A program made the translations under genes and the position numbers. From Ignavibacteriales bacterium (GTDB lineage Bacteria; Bacteroidota; Ignavibacteria; Ignavibacteriales; Ignavibacteriaceae), in assembly GCA_003142915.1 (NCBI GenBank), contig PLNZ01000374.1, positions 21,737-37,040 of the forward strand: DNA of 15,304 nt, read 5' to 3'. The notes under the pieces are model-generated. The model did not search any database and was not told the origin of the DNA. It saw nothing but the letters and a program-made list of their open reading frames with translations. Positions 6,496 through 13,552 of the stretch are shown here, piece by piece. Position 1 is the first letter of the stretch. Each line of letters starts with the position of its first letter.

Positions 6496-7260
6496 GTGAT
6501 TTATATAAAGACAAAAAAAGAAATAGATTATATTAGAGAAAGCTGTAAGATTACTGCTGAAGCACTTCAGCTTTTGAAAAGATATGTTAAGGTTGGAATA
6601 ACAACAAAGGAACTGGATCATATCGCCGAAGAGTATATTAAAAGCAACAATGCAGTAGCCGCATTTAAAGGCTATTCCCAAGGCGGTCCATCTATAGATT
6701 ATCCGGCTGCAATTTGTGCATCTGTTGATGATGAAGTTGTACATGGAATACCGGGAAACAGAGTTCTTAAAAATGGTGAAATAATTTCATTGGATGTTGG
6801 TGTTAAAAAAAACGGTTATTTCGGAGATGCGGCTTTAAGTGTAGCAGTTGGGGAAATCTCTAAGGAGAAACAAAGGTTAATGGATGTAACCGAAAAGTCT
6901 TTGTATATCGGCATTGAACAGGCGGTAGTTGATAACAAAGTACATGATATATCTTATGCTGTTCAGGAATATGTTGAAGCAAACGGATTTTCAATTGTCA
7001 GGGATTTATGCGGCCATGGAGTAGGAAAATATTTGCATGAAGAACCTTCCATACCTAATTTTGGTAAAAAAGGTTCAGGCCCTAAATTAAAAAATGGAAT
7101 GACTATAGCAATAGAGCCGATGGTTAACATGGGCAAATATAATGTTAAAACTAATTACGATGGTTGGACTGTATTAACTATAGACGGCTTACCGTCTGCT
7201 CATTTTGAGCACACTATTTTGGTTTCAAATGGTAAACCGGAAATTTTGACAGTTTGTTAA
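6496..7260 (+). CDS. map: Methionine aminopeptidase, type I
   Basis: This enzyme removes the initiator methionine from nascent proteins using two divalent metal ions. The 254-residue product, with a GTG start, has the complete metal-ligand set of the family. The ligands are D100 (in ISLDVGV), D111 (in GYFGDAA), H174 (in LCGHGVGKYLHEEP), E207 (in TIAIEPM) and E238 (in AHFEHT). H83 in VVHGIPG is the substrate-binding His. Length and lack of an N-terminal zinc extension indicate the short type I form. Its stop overlaps the infA start by one base (TAATG), a typical coupling arrangement. The start codon has no strong Shine-Dalgarno. Confidence 0.97.
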   Translation: MIYIKTKKEIDYIRESCKITAEALQLLKRYVKVGITTKELDHIAEEYIKSNNAVAAFKGYSQGGPSIDYPAAICASVDDEVVHGIPGNRVLKNGEIISLDVGVKKNGYFGDAALSVAVGEISKEKQRLMDVTEKSLYIGIEQAVVDNKVHDISYAVQEYVEANGFSIVRDLCGHGVGKYLHEEPSIPNFGKKGSGPKLKNGMTIAIEPMVNMGKYNVKTNYDGWTVLTIDGLPSAHFEHTILVSNGKPEILTVC

Positions 7261-7478
7261 TGGCTAAACAAGGACCAATAAAAGTAGACGGAATTGTAAC
7301 AGAAACATTGCCGAATGCCCATTTTAAAGTGAAACTGGACAACGGTCACGAAATTCTTGCTCATATTTCGGGTAAAATGAGAATGCATTTTATTAAGATT
7401 TTAGTAGGAGATAAAGTTTCAATTGAATTATCTCCTTATGATTTAACAAAAGGTAGAATTACCTACAGGTATAAATAG
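7260..7478 (+). CDS. infA: Translation initiation factor IF-1
   Basis: IF-1 binds the 30S A site during initiation and assists IF-2 and IF-3. Starting at the ATG that shares its A with the map stop codon, the product is exactly 72 residues: MAKQGPIKVDGIVTETLPNA, then HFKVKLDNGHEILAHISGKM, RMHFIKILVGDKVSIELSPY and DLTKGRITYRYK. This is a textbook S1-type OB-fold IF-1. A TTG two codons upstream is in frame but would add residues not seen in the family, so the ATG is preferred. Co-translation with map through the one-base overlap is likely. Confidence 0.97.
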   Translation: MAKQGPIKVDGIVTETLPNAHFKVKLDNGHEILAHISGKMRMHFIKILVGDKVSIELSPYDLTKGRITYRYK

Positions 7479-7489
7479 CGGAGCTGAAA

Positions 7490-7603
7490 ATGAAAGTTAG
7501 AGCGTCTGTAAAAAAGATTTGTGACAATTGTAAAATTATAAAACGTAAAGGCGTTGTAAGAGTTATTTGTAAAAATCCTAAACATAAACAACGTCAAGGT
7601 TAA
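7490..7603 (+). CDS. rpmJ: 50S ribosomal protein L36 (zinc-ribbon type)
   Basis: This 37-residue protein starts MKVRASVKKICDNCKIIKRK and ends NPKHKQRQG. L36 is the smallest large-subunit protein and helps organise 23S rRNA late in assembly. The zinc-ribbon ligands are present (C11, C14, C27, H32), so it is the zinc-containing C+ form rather than the zinc-free paralogue. It begins 11 bp after infA, with CGGAG upstream (GCGGAGCTGAAAATG), and precedes rpsM. This is the usual place of rpmJ in bacterial alpha-operon clusters. Confidence 0.96.
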   Translation: MKVRASVKKICDNCKIIKRKGVVRVICKNPKHKQRQG

Positions 7604-7626
7604 CAAATATTTTAAGGAGAAAATAA

Positions 7627-8010
7627 TTGGCTCGTATAGCTGGTGTTGATTTACCAAAAAATAAAAAAGTGCTTTTCGGTCTTCAATATATTTTCGGAAT
7701 TGGTCCTTCAATTTCATTAGAAATATTAACTAAGGCAAAAGTGAGTCCCGATAAAAAAGTTTCCGAACTTACTGATGAAGAAGTTGCCGAAATTAGAGCG
7801 ATATTAACGGCAGATTATAAAGTTGAGGGTGCTCTACGTTCCGAAATTCAGCAGAATATAAAAAGACTTATGGATATTGGTTCTTATAGAGGTATAAGAC
7901 ATAGAAAAAGTTTGCCTTCAAGAGGACAAAGAACCCGTACGAATTCAAGAACCCGTAAAGGGAAGAGAAAAACTGTCGCTGGTAAGAAAAAGACACCGAC
8001 TAAGAAATAA
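7627..8010 (+). CDS. rpsM: 30S ribosomal protein S13
   Basis: S13 sits at the top of the 30S head and contacts L5 and tRNA. The 127-residue product begins MARIAGVDLPKNKKVLFGLQ, the family start, and contains YIFGIGPSISLEIL (helix-two-turn-helix region). The C-terminal signature IGSYRGIRHRKSLPSRGQRT is followed by a strongly basic tail (RTRKGKRKTVAGKKKTPTKK) that reaches between tRNAs. The start codon is TTG: AAGGAG lies 7 bases before it, and the resulting N-terminus matches the family precisely, so the assignment is firm. Confidence 0.96.
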   Translation: MARIAGVDLPKNKKVLFGLQYIFGIGPSISLEILTKAKVSPDKKVSELTDEEVAEIRAILTADYKVEGALRSEIQQNIKRLMDIGSYRGIRHRKSLPSRGQRTRTNSRTRKGKRKTVAGKKKTPTKK

Positions 8011-8038
8011 TTATTAGATAACCCGGAGGTTTAATAAC

Positions 8039-8425
8039 TTGGCTAAAGTTGTAAAAAAAGCAAAAAAAAGAACACATGTTGATTCAAATGGAGTTGCACA
8101 TATTAAAGCGACATTCAACAATGTTATTGTTACAATAACAGATATTTACGGCAATGTAATTGCATGGTCTTCTGCTGGGAAAAACGGTTTTAAAGGTTCC
8201 CGTAAAAATACACCATATGCAGCGCAGACTTCTGCCGAAGCAGCGGCAAAAGAAGCATTCGATTTAGGTTTGAGAAGAGTTGATGTTTTTGTTAAGGGGC
8301 CCGGTTCGGGTCGGGAAGCGGCTATCAGAGCCTTAAATACTGCTGGATTGGATGTCAGTTCTATTAAAGATGTTACACCAATTCCACATAACGGCTGCAG
8401 ACCACCAAAGAAAAGAAGAGTTTAA
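8039..8425 (+). CDS. rpsK: 30S ribosomal protein S11
   Basis: S11 lies on the 30S platform near the E site. The 128-residue product has HIKATFNNVIVTITDIYGNV and AWSSAGKNGFKGSRKNTPYA. It continues with AAQTSAEAAAKEAFDLGLRRVDVFVKGPGSGREAAIRAL and ends TPIPHNGCRPPKKRRV, all diagnostic. Its start is TTG, preceded by a strong GGAGG nine bases upstream; the next residues (MAKVVKKAKKR) form the usual basic N-terminal arm. Gene order rpsM-rpsK-rpsD-rpoA-rplQ is the canonical alpha operon. Confidence 0.97.
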   Translation: MAKVVKKAKKRTHVDSNGVAHIKATFNNVIVTITDIYGNVIAWSSAGKNGFKGSRKNTPYAAQTSAEAAAKEAFDLGLRRVDVFVKGPGSGREAAIRALNTAGLDVSSIKDVTPIPHNGCRPPKKRRV

Positions 8426-8446
8426 TTTTTATCGGAGAGTTATTAA

Positions 8447-9073
8447 ATGGCAAGATATACAGACTCAGTTTGCAAATTATGCAGAAGAGAAAAACAGAAA
8501 TTATTTTTAAAGGGTCAGAAGTGTTTTACCGAAAAATGTCCTATTGAAATAAGAAACTACCCTCCGGGACAACACGGAAATTCGAGAAGAGCCAAAGTTT
8601 CTGAATACGGAATTCAGCTTCGTGAAAAACAGAAAATTAAAAGAATTTACGGACTGCTCGAAATCCAATTTAGAAATTACTTTGAAAAAGCTAATAAGCA
8701 AAAAGGCATTACGGGTGATAACCTTGTTAAAGTTTTGGAAAGAAGATTAGACAATGTAGTTTATAGATTAGGTTTTGCTTCATCAAGAAAACAAGCAAGA
8801 CAGTTGATAAAACACAGACATATCGCCGTCAACGAACATTTGGTTGATGTTCCTTCTTTTTCACTTGTAGCGGGTGATATAATTAAAATTAACGATAAGA
8901 GTAAAAAGCTGGATCTTATTCACAGTTCCCTTAAAAAAGTTAAAGACAGTACTTATTCCTGGTTATCGATAGACAAAGCCTCGTTATCAGGAACGTTTAT
9001 TCAAGTTCCGGAAAGAGGCGACGTTCCTCTAAATGCTAACGAACAATTAGTTGTTGAGCTTTATTCCAAATAA
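8447..9073 (+). CDS. rpsD: 30S ribosomal protein S4 (four-cysteine type)
   Basis: S4 nucleates 30S assembly and, in some bacteria, represses translation of the alpha operon. The 208-residue product has an N-terminal zinc-type motif: C9, C12, C26 and C31 (VCKLCRREK...KCFTEKCPIE). IRNYPPGQHGNSRRAKVSEYG follows, then a central S4 RNA-binding domain (about residues 96-150: LERRLDNVVYRLGFASSRKQ, ARQLIKHRHIAVNEH). The C-terminus WLSIDKASLSGTFIQVPERG is standard. A GGAG lies upstream of the ATG. The Cys-containing form is notable because many Bacteroidota carry the Cys-free form. Confidence 0.97.
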   Translation: MARYTDSVCKLCRREKQKLFLKGQKCFTEKCPIEIRNYPPGQHGNSRRAKVSEYGIQLREKQKIKRIYGLLEIQFRNYFEKANKQKGITGDNLVKVLERRLDNVVYRLGFASSRKQARQLIKHRHIAVNEHLVDVPSFSLVAGDIIKINDKSKKLDLIHSSLKKVKDSTYSWLSIDKASLSGTFIQVPERGDVPLNANEQLVVELYSK

Positions 9074-9112
9074 AATCAAAATTTTTTTTGACTAATTCTT
9101 AGAGGATTAATA

Positions 9113-10108
9113 ATGAGTGTATCAAACTTAAAGATGCCTGAGACAGTCGTTCTAGATGAAACAAGTTATACGAATACATTTGGCAGGTTTTTTCTTCAGC
9201 CTTTGGAGCGGGGCTACGGGGTTACGCTGGGAAATTCCTTAAGAAGAGTGCTGCTGTCTTCATTAACAGGCGCGGCAATTACTTCCGTTAAATTTTCCGG
9301 TGTACTGCATGAATTTACTACCATTGAAGGTGTAGTGGAAGACGTTTCGGAAATTATTCTAAATTTAAAACAAGTTAGGTTAAAATTGCTAAATAAAAAA
9401 CCTAATAAGATAGATATCTCTTTTATCGGAGAAGGTGAATTTACTGCAGCCGACCTTCAAAAGCACAGCAACGATGTTGAAATTCTTAATCCGGAACTTC
9501 ATATTTCTACTCATAATAAGAGCGCTAAATTCGATATTGAATTAAGACTCGGCAGAGGCAAAGGTTATGTGCCGGCTTCGGAAAATGTTACTCCAGATCA
9601 GACTATTGGGGTAATTCCGATTGATTCTATATTTACTCCTATTAAAAATGTTAAATATGATGTTGAAAATGTGCGTATTGGCGATAAAAACGATTATGAG
9701 AAATTAACAATGGAAATAGCCACCGACGGTTCCATAACACCTGACGATGCTTTAACCCAGGCAGCAAAAATTCTTAAAGATCATATTCAACTTTTCATTA
9801 ACTTTGATCTTGAACAGGAAGAAGAACAAGCTGTTAGCCAAAAAGACAGCGAAAAAGAAAGAGTTAGAAAAATTCTTTTAACGGGCGTAGACGACCTTGA
9901 ATTAAGTGTAAGATCTCATAACTGCTTGAAAGCAGCAAATATTAAAAATCTTGCAGAACTTGTAAGGAAAGATGAATCCGAAATGTTAAAGTTCAGGAAC
10001 TTTGGAAGGAAATCGCTTGCTGAGCTAATGGAGATTGTAGAAAATTTAGGTCTTGAGTTTGGAATGGATGTTGATAAGTATTTAAAAGAAGAAACTGAAA
10101 CTAACTAA
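9113..10108 (+). CDS. rpoA: DNA-directed RNA polymerase subunit alpha
   Basis: The alpha subunit dimerises to nucleate RNA polymerase assembly and contacts upstream promoter DNA and activators. At 331 residues it is full length. The N-terminal domain contains LERGYGVTLGNSLRRVLLSS (about 31-50), the dimerisation helix, and later GYVPASENVTPDQTIGVIPI and DSIFTPIKNVKYDVENVRIG. A charged linker (about 235-253) leads to the C-terminal domain with ELSVRSHNCLKAANI (from about 263). That domain retains the Arg (R267) and HNCLK residues known from UP-element recognition, and the helix-hairpin-helix FRNFGRKSLAEL. GAGG lies before the ATG. Confidence 0.98.
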   Translation: MSVSNLKMPETVVLDETSYTNTFGRFFLQPLERGYGVTLGNSLRRVLLSSLTGAAITSVKFSGVLHEFTTIEGVVEDVSEIILNLKQVRLKLLNKKPNKIDISFIGEGEFTAADLQKHSNDVEILNPELHISTHNKSAKFDIELRLGRGKGYVPASENVTPDQTIGVIPIDSIFTPIKNVKYDVENVRIGDKNDYEKLTMEIATDGSITPDDALTQAAKILKDHIQLFINFDLEQEEEQAVSQKDSEKERVRKILLTGVDDLELSVRSHNCLKAANIKNLAELVRKDESEMLKFRNFGRKSLAELMEIVENLGLEFGMDVDKYLKEETETN

Positions 10109-10128
10109 TTTTTGAAAAAGGTTTATTC

Positions 10129-10623
10129 ATGCGACATAGAGTAAAAGGAAGAAAATTTAACAGAACTGCAAGTCACCGGGCGGCGTTATTAAGATCACTT
10201 GCTACCTCGTTATTAAAATATAAAAGAATTAAAACTACAGTGGCAAAAGCAAAAGAAGCAAAATCTTTTGTTGAAGCTATTATTACCAAAGCCCGTAAAA
10301 ATGATCTGGCCGCAAGAAGACACGTTTTGAGCATAATTCAAGATAAAGATGTCGTTAAGGAACTATTTGGCGAAATTATAGGAAAAATCGGAGAACGCCC
10401 AGGTGGATATACGAGAGTAATTAAACTTGGCAACAGGCGTGGTGATGCAGCAGAAGTTGCTATACTTGAATTAGTAGATTATAACGATGTTATTAATGCT
10501 AAAGCTGAAGAACATAAAGAGAAGAAGGAAGCAAAGGCTCGCTCTAAGAAAGATAAAGAAGAAACTCAGAATGTTGAAGAAGCAAAGGTTGTAGAAGAAA
10601 AACCTGCTAATGAATCTAAATAA
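10129..10623 (+). CDS. rplQ: 50S ribosomal protein L17 with charged C-terminal tail
   Basis: L17 is a large-subunit protein near the tunnel exit. The core (residues 1 to about 120) begins MRHRVKGRKFNRTASHRAAL. It has LLKYKRIKTTVAKAKEAKSF, ERPGGYTRVIKLGNRRGDAA and ends AILELVDYND. A low-complexity tail of about 45 residues follows, rich in Glu, Lys and Ala (EEHKEKKEAKARSKKDKEET and on). C-terminal additions on L17 occur in other FCB-group bacteria, from general knowledge. AAAGG lies upstream of the ATG. It is the last gene of the ribosomal cluster and is followed by a strong terminator. Confidence 0.97.
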   Translation: MRHRVKGRKFNRTASHRAALLRSLATSLLKYKRIKTTVAKAKEAKSFVEAIITKARKNDLAARRHVLSIIQDKDVVKELFGEIIGKIGERPGGYTRVIKLGNRRGDAAEVAILELVDYNDVINAKAEEHKEKKEAKARSKKDKEETQNVEEAKVVEEKPANESK

Positions 10624-10652
10624 AAATTAAAATAATATTTATTAATTATAAG

Positions 10653-10685
10653 AGTAATCCAAAGTAACGGGATTACTTTTTTTTT
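10653..10685 (+). terminator. Intrinsic terminator of the ribosomal/rpoA unit
   Basis: AGTAATCC (10653-10660) and GGATTACT (10670-10677) form a perfect 8-bp stem with a 9-base loop, directly followed by a run of T (10677-10685). It lies 29 bp after the rplQ stop, in the right place to end the operon. The T-run ends two bases before the engB start codon, leaving no room for a promoter or ribosome-binding site between them. Confidence 0.85.
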
Positions 10686-10687
10686 GT

Positions 10688-11278
10688 ATGCTTGAACAAA
10701 GTGAATTTATTAAATCTGTTTACGATCTGAAGGAACTTCCGACAAGAAAACTTCCAGAGATTATACTTTGCGGAAGGTCCAATGTAGGCAAATCATCTTT
10801 TATAAATTCATTTTTAGGAAAACATGGCCTGGCGAAAATAAGTTCAACGCCGGGGAAAACCAGGTCGATAAATTATTATCTTATAGATGATAAATTTTAT
10901 GTAGTAGATCTTCCAGGTTATGGGTATGCAAAAACCAGCCAAAAAGAGAGATTGTTCTGGGGTAAATTACTTAGCAGCTTTATTTCTAAGTCTGAAAATA
11001 TTGTTCTTGCAATTCATCTTATAGATTGCCGACATAAACCGACGGAATTGGATATACAATTAAACATGCTTCTGCAACAGTCAACTATTCCGTTTCTTAT
11101 TATTTTGAACAAATCCGACAAGCTTAAACAGTCTGAATTCAAACCTTCTAAAGAAAATACGCTTAATAGTATAGGCGGACTTAATTCCCCAGAAGACATA
11201 ATATTTTATTCATCGGTTAAGGGGAGAGGGAAAAAAGAAGTTCAAAAGAAATTATGGGAACTATTTTATAGTAAATAA
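10688..11278 (+). CDS. engB: Ribosome-biogenesis GTP-binding protein EngB/YsxC
   Basis: EngB (YsxC, YihA) is a small TRAFAC-class GTPase needed for late 50S assembly. The 196-residue product shows all G motifs. These are G1 GRSNVGKS (29-36), G2 Thr in SSTPGKTRSINYY (about 54), G3 DLPGYGYA (74-81), G4 NKSD (141-144) and G5 SSVKG (185-189). The N-terminus (MLEQSEFIKSVYDLKELPTR) is of normal length for the family. The ATG lies immediately after the T-tract of the terminator, and no Shine-Dalgarno is present. Expression presumably depends on read-through or a promoter inside rplQ. Its role in ribosome assembly suits its location behind ribosomal genes. Confidence 0.95.
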   Translation: MLEQSEFIKSVYDLKELPTRKLPEIILCGRSNVGKSSFINSFLGKHGLAKISSTPGKTRSINYYLIDDKFYVVDLPGYGYAKTSQKERLFWGKLLSSFISKSENIVLAIHLIDCRHKPTELDIQLNMLLQQSTIPFLIILNKSDKLKQSEFKPSKENTLNSIGGLNSPEDIIFYSSVKGRGKKEVQKKLWELFYSK

Positions 11279-11290
11279 GGGCTGGATTGT

Positions 11291-11319
11291 TTGCTATTAT
11301 ACAATTGTAAAACTATATT
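11291..11319 (+). promoter_or_regulatory. Putative sigma70-type promoter for the GAF/GGDEF-like gene
   Basis: TTGCTA (11291-11296) and TATATT (11314-11319) are separated by 17 bp and match 4/6 and 5/6 of the sigma70 consensus. The spacer contains the palindrome TACAATTGTA (11300-11309). TTAACAATT recurs at 11318 and 11343, before the ATG at 11361. In AT-rich DNA such matches arise by chance, so this is only a candidate. Confidence 0.4.
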
Positions 11320-11360
11320 AACAATTATTTTTTAAATTTCTGTTAACAATTCTATTAAAC

Positions 11361-13217
11361 ATGGACCGCAGGCAGAAAAAGAGAATTTTAATCTTTCTAT
11401 TCGTCCCACTTTTAGCTTCAGTACTTTTTATTACAGATGAATTAATAATTAGGATAATTACTATCGGCTTGATGATAGTATATGTAGCGTTCATAATTTT
11501 TCTACGGGATTCAATTAAGTTTGAAGGGCCCTATGTTTCGAAAGTTTTTAAGGATGAGGAACCGGAGCCTGCTACAGATGAACCTTATGAAGAGTTTGAT
11601 GAATCTTTTGAAATAATTTCAAAGAATAAAAACCTAGAAATTATAACCGCCGAGAATTACACTCCGGAAAATAAGGCTTCAAAAACAACATTAAAACCGC
11701 CTGATTTGAAGGAAAGGTTTGAGGAAATTGCCAATGAGGCTTTTCCAAAAGAACTTGGCAACGACGGTCAATTTACTTTTGTGCTGGAAAAAATTCTTGC
11801 AGTAATTAAGGAAGCCTATACTGCCCATACAGCCATCTTTTTCTGGTACAACAGAAAAAAAGAAAAATTATCAATAGAAAAATATTTAAGCAATTCAGTC
11901 GATGTGGTTAAACGAAAGTTTGATATTGAAGATGATATTTTAAGTAAAATAGTTCAAAAAGGGGAACCTGAATTACTCAGCGATATTTCATCGGCTGCTG
12001 AGGCTGATGTAATCAGATATTATAGCGTACCGCAGAGTATCAGGAGTTTTGTAGGTGTGCCTTTGTTTTATGACGATTCGCTTATTGCTATAATTGCAGT
12101 TGATTCTAAACTGGGAGATGCTTTTGGAATTGAAACAATTTATTCTTTGGGAAGATTTGTCCGTGTAATTACAATGGTTATTGCAATATTTGAAGAGAAA
12201 CATTCCGATACGGTTTCCCAGCAAAGATTGAAGGGCATATTAAGCTTTTTAGGGCCGGATAAAAAGTTGGAAAGTGATGATGACTTGTTAACCTCAATCC
12301 AAAACTGCGCAGACCTTCTTCTTCATTGGGATGCATTTACATTTGTTTATTTCCATCCGATAGAAAAGAAATTTAAAACAAAGAAAGTCATCAATAATAC
12401 TTCGCTTAAGTATGTGGGAGAAAACCTTGAAATCGAATTATCAGGAACGCTTGTGGGCAAATCAATTGCTATGGGAATGCCGGTTAAAATTGACGATACT
12501 TCTGCTAATGAATATAAAAGATTTTCTAAAGTTGAAAGCGTCAGTTTTGACGGTTCATTCACTGCTATTCCTATTGTATATTCTAACCAAAATTATGGTG
12601 TGCTTTGTTTTGAAAGCCTGAAGAAAAATGCTTATTCAAATGCCGATGTTCAGTTTTTGAAGAGTGTAGCGAACATCTTTTCATTTGTTATATATTCTTT
12701 CTCAACACAACTGTTGCTTAAAAGCTATCTTGCGGTTGATATCGAAACCAAGACATTGAATGCCGAATCATTTAATGAGAGGCTGGCATCTGATCTATAT
12801 AAAGCTTTCCAGTTAAAAGTTTCGGGCGCTTTGGCTTTGATCAGGATTGATGATTTTCTTGAACAGGAATCTTTGTTTGATGGAAATCCTTTCCCGAAGG
12901 TGCTAAGTTCTGTTGCGGAAACAATTGCTGAAGAAATGACTCCCATGAATATTTTTGGTAGGATTTCTGAGCGAGTCTTCGGTGTTTACTTCTTTAATGC
13001 AAATACAAAAGACGTATTTCTCTGGGCTGAAAAATTGAGAGTCAAAATAGCAAGAAAGCCGATTGAAGTTGTATCAAAACAAACTACATATACCGTATCA
13101 ATAGGAGTGGCATCTGCAAACAACAAAACCAATCCTGAAGAAGTAATCTATAATGCCGATCTTGCACTTCAAAAAGCTCTGGAACGGGGCGGAAATACCG
13201 TAAGAAATATTAATTAA
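11361..13217 (+). CDS. Membrane-anchored GAF-GAF protein with degenerate GGDEF domain
   Basis: The 618-residue protein has two predicted membrane helices at the N-terminus (about 10-25 and 28-48). An acidic linker follows, then a GAF-like domain (about 138-278, with RSFVGVPLFYDDSLIAIIAV) and a second GAF-like domain (about 306-445, with FTAIPIVYSNQNYGVLCFES). The C-terminal region (about 457-618) has the GGDEF fold pattern: TLNAESFNERL, LALIRIDDFLE, TVSIGVAS and ADLALQKALERGGN. The signature loop reads SERVF (536-540) instead of GGDEF. The first metal-binding Asp is replaced by Arg (R495). It is therefore probably not a diguanylate cyclase but a sensor or nucleotide-binding regulator; ligand and partner are unknown. 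No Shine-Dalgarno is evident. Confidence 0.8.
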   Translation: MDRRQKKRILIFLFVPLLASVLFITDELIIRIITIGLMIVYVAFIIFLRDSIKFEGPYVSKVFKDEEPEPATDEPYEEFDESFEIISKNKNLEIITAENYTPENKASKTTLKPPDLKERFEEIANEAFPKELGNDGQFTFVLEKILAVIKEAYTAHTAIFFWYNRKKEKLSIEKYLSNSVDVVKRKFDIEDDILSKIVQKGEPELLSDISSAAEADVIRYYSVPQSIRSFVGVPLFYDDSLIAIIAVDSKLGDAFGIETIYSLGRFVRVITMVIAIFEEKHSDTVSQQRLKGILSFLGPDKKLESDDDLLTSIQNCADLLLHWDAFTFVYFHPIEKKFKTKKVINNTSLKYVGENLEIELSGTLVGKSIAMGMPVKIDDTSANEYKRFSKVESVSFDGSFTAIPIVYSNQNYGVLCFESLKKNAYSNADVQFLKSVANIFSFVIYSFSTQLLLKSYLAVDIETKTLNAESFNERLASDLYKAFQLKVSGALALIRIDDFLEQESLFDGNPFPKVLSSVAETIAEEMTPMNIFGRISERVFGVYFFNANTKDVFLWAEKLRVKIARKPIEVVSKQTTYTVSIGVASANNKTNPEEVIYNADLALQKALERGGNTVRNIN

Positions 13218-13443
13218 TCCTTTCATCTTTTTATTGATTATTTAAGAAAAAGTTCAACTAATTTGGAACTTTTAGTGCCTTAGTACGTCAAATAAATAAT
13301 TAAAGTTTTTATCGCTGAATTGAAATAAATAGTAATAACTATTGTTTTTATAATATAATTGTTCCAAATTTATGGCGAATTTCAACAATTAATATTTAAT
13401 CATTCATATTACGCAAAAGATATTTAAAATAGCTCCGACATTT
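13218..13443. other. AT-rich intergenic spacer before the IS
   Basis: No credible coding sequence is visible here on either strand. The only clear structure is an inverted repeat, AAAAGTTC (13248-13255) and GAACTTTT (13266-13273), an 8-bp stem with a 10-base loop about 30 bp after the preceding stop. It has only a short T-run inside the stem and no following U-tract, so it is at best a weak terminator. The spacer ends at the IS left inverted repeat. Confidence 0.5.
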
Positions 13444-13461
13444 AGAGGCTGTGTGAAAATT
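13444..13461 (+). repeat. IS left terminal inverted repeat
   Basis: AGAGGCTGTGTGAAAATT, matched in inverted orientation by 15132-15149 with one mismatch at the twelfth base. It defines the outer left end of the insertion sequence. Confidence 0.85.
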
Positions 13462-13552
13462 ATAAGTCAATATGATCAAATTAATATGAAGTAATAAAAA
13501 AAATTAATAATTTTGGTAAAATAATTTACACAACAAAAGCCAGGGAATACAG

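Noticed and set aside
7254..7259. Upstream TTG as start of infA
   Set aside because: It would add two residues (ML) before the exact 72-residue IF-1; the ATG at 7260 overlapping the map stop gives the family N-terminus MAKQG.
9079..9095. Long T-run between rpsD and rpoA as a terminator
   Set aside because: No stable GC-containing stem precedes it, and ending transcription before rpoA would be odd in the alpha operon; TTGACT next to it has no matching -10 box, so no promoter is claimed either.
1..10623. Hidden novel gene within the ribosomal cluster
   Set aside because: Every gap was examined; apart from the tRNA and small palindromes the cluster contains only canonical genes in canonical order.
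12412..12621. Alternate + frame inside the GAF/GGDEF-like gene
   Set aside because: Fully contained in a longer convincing gene and without a ribosome-binding site or domain.
12906..13217. Active diguanylate cyclase
   Set aside because: SERVF replaces GGDEF and Arg replaces the metal-binding Asp, so catalysis is unlikely.
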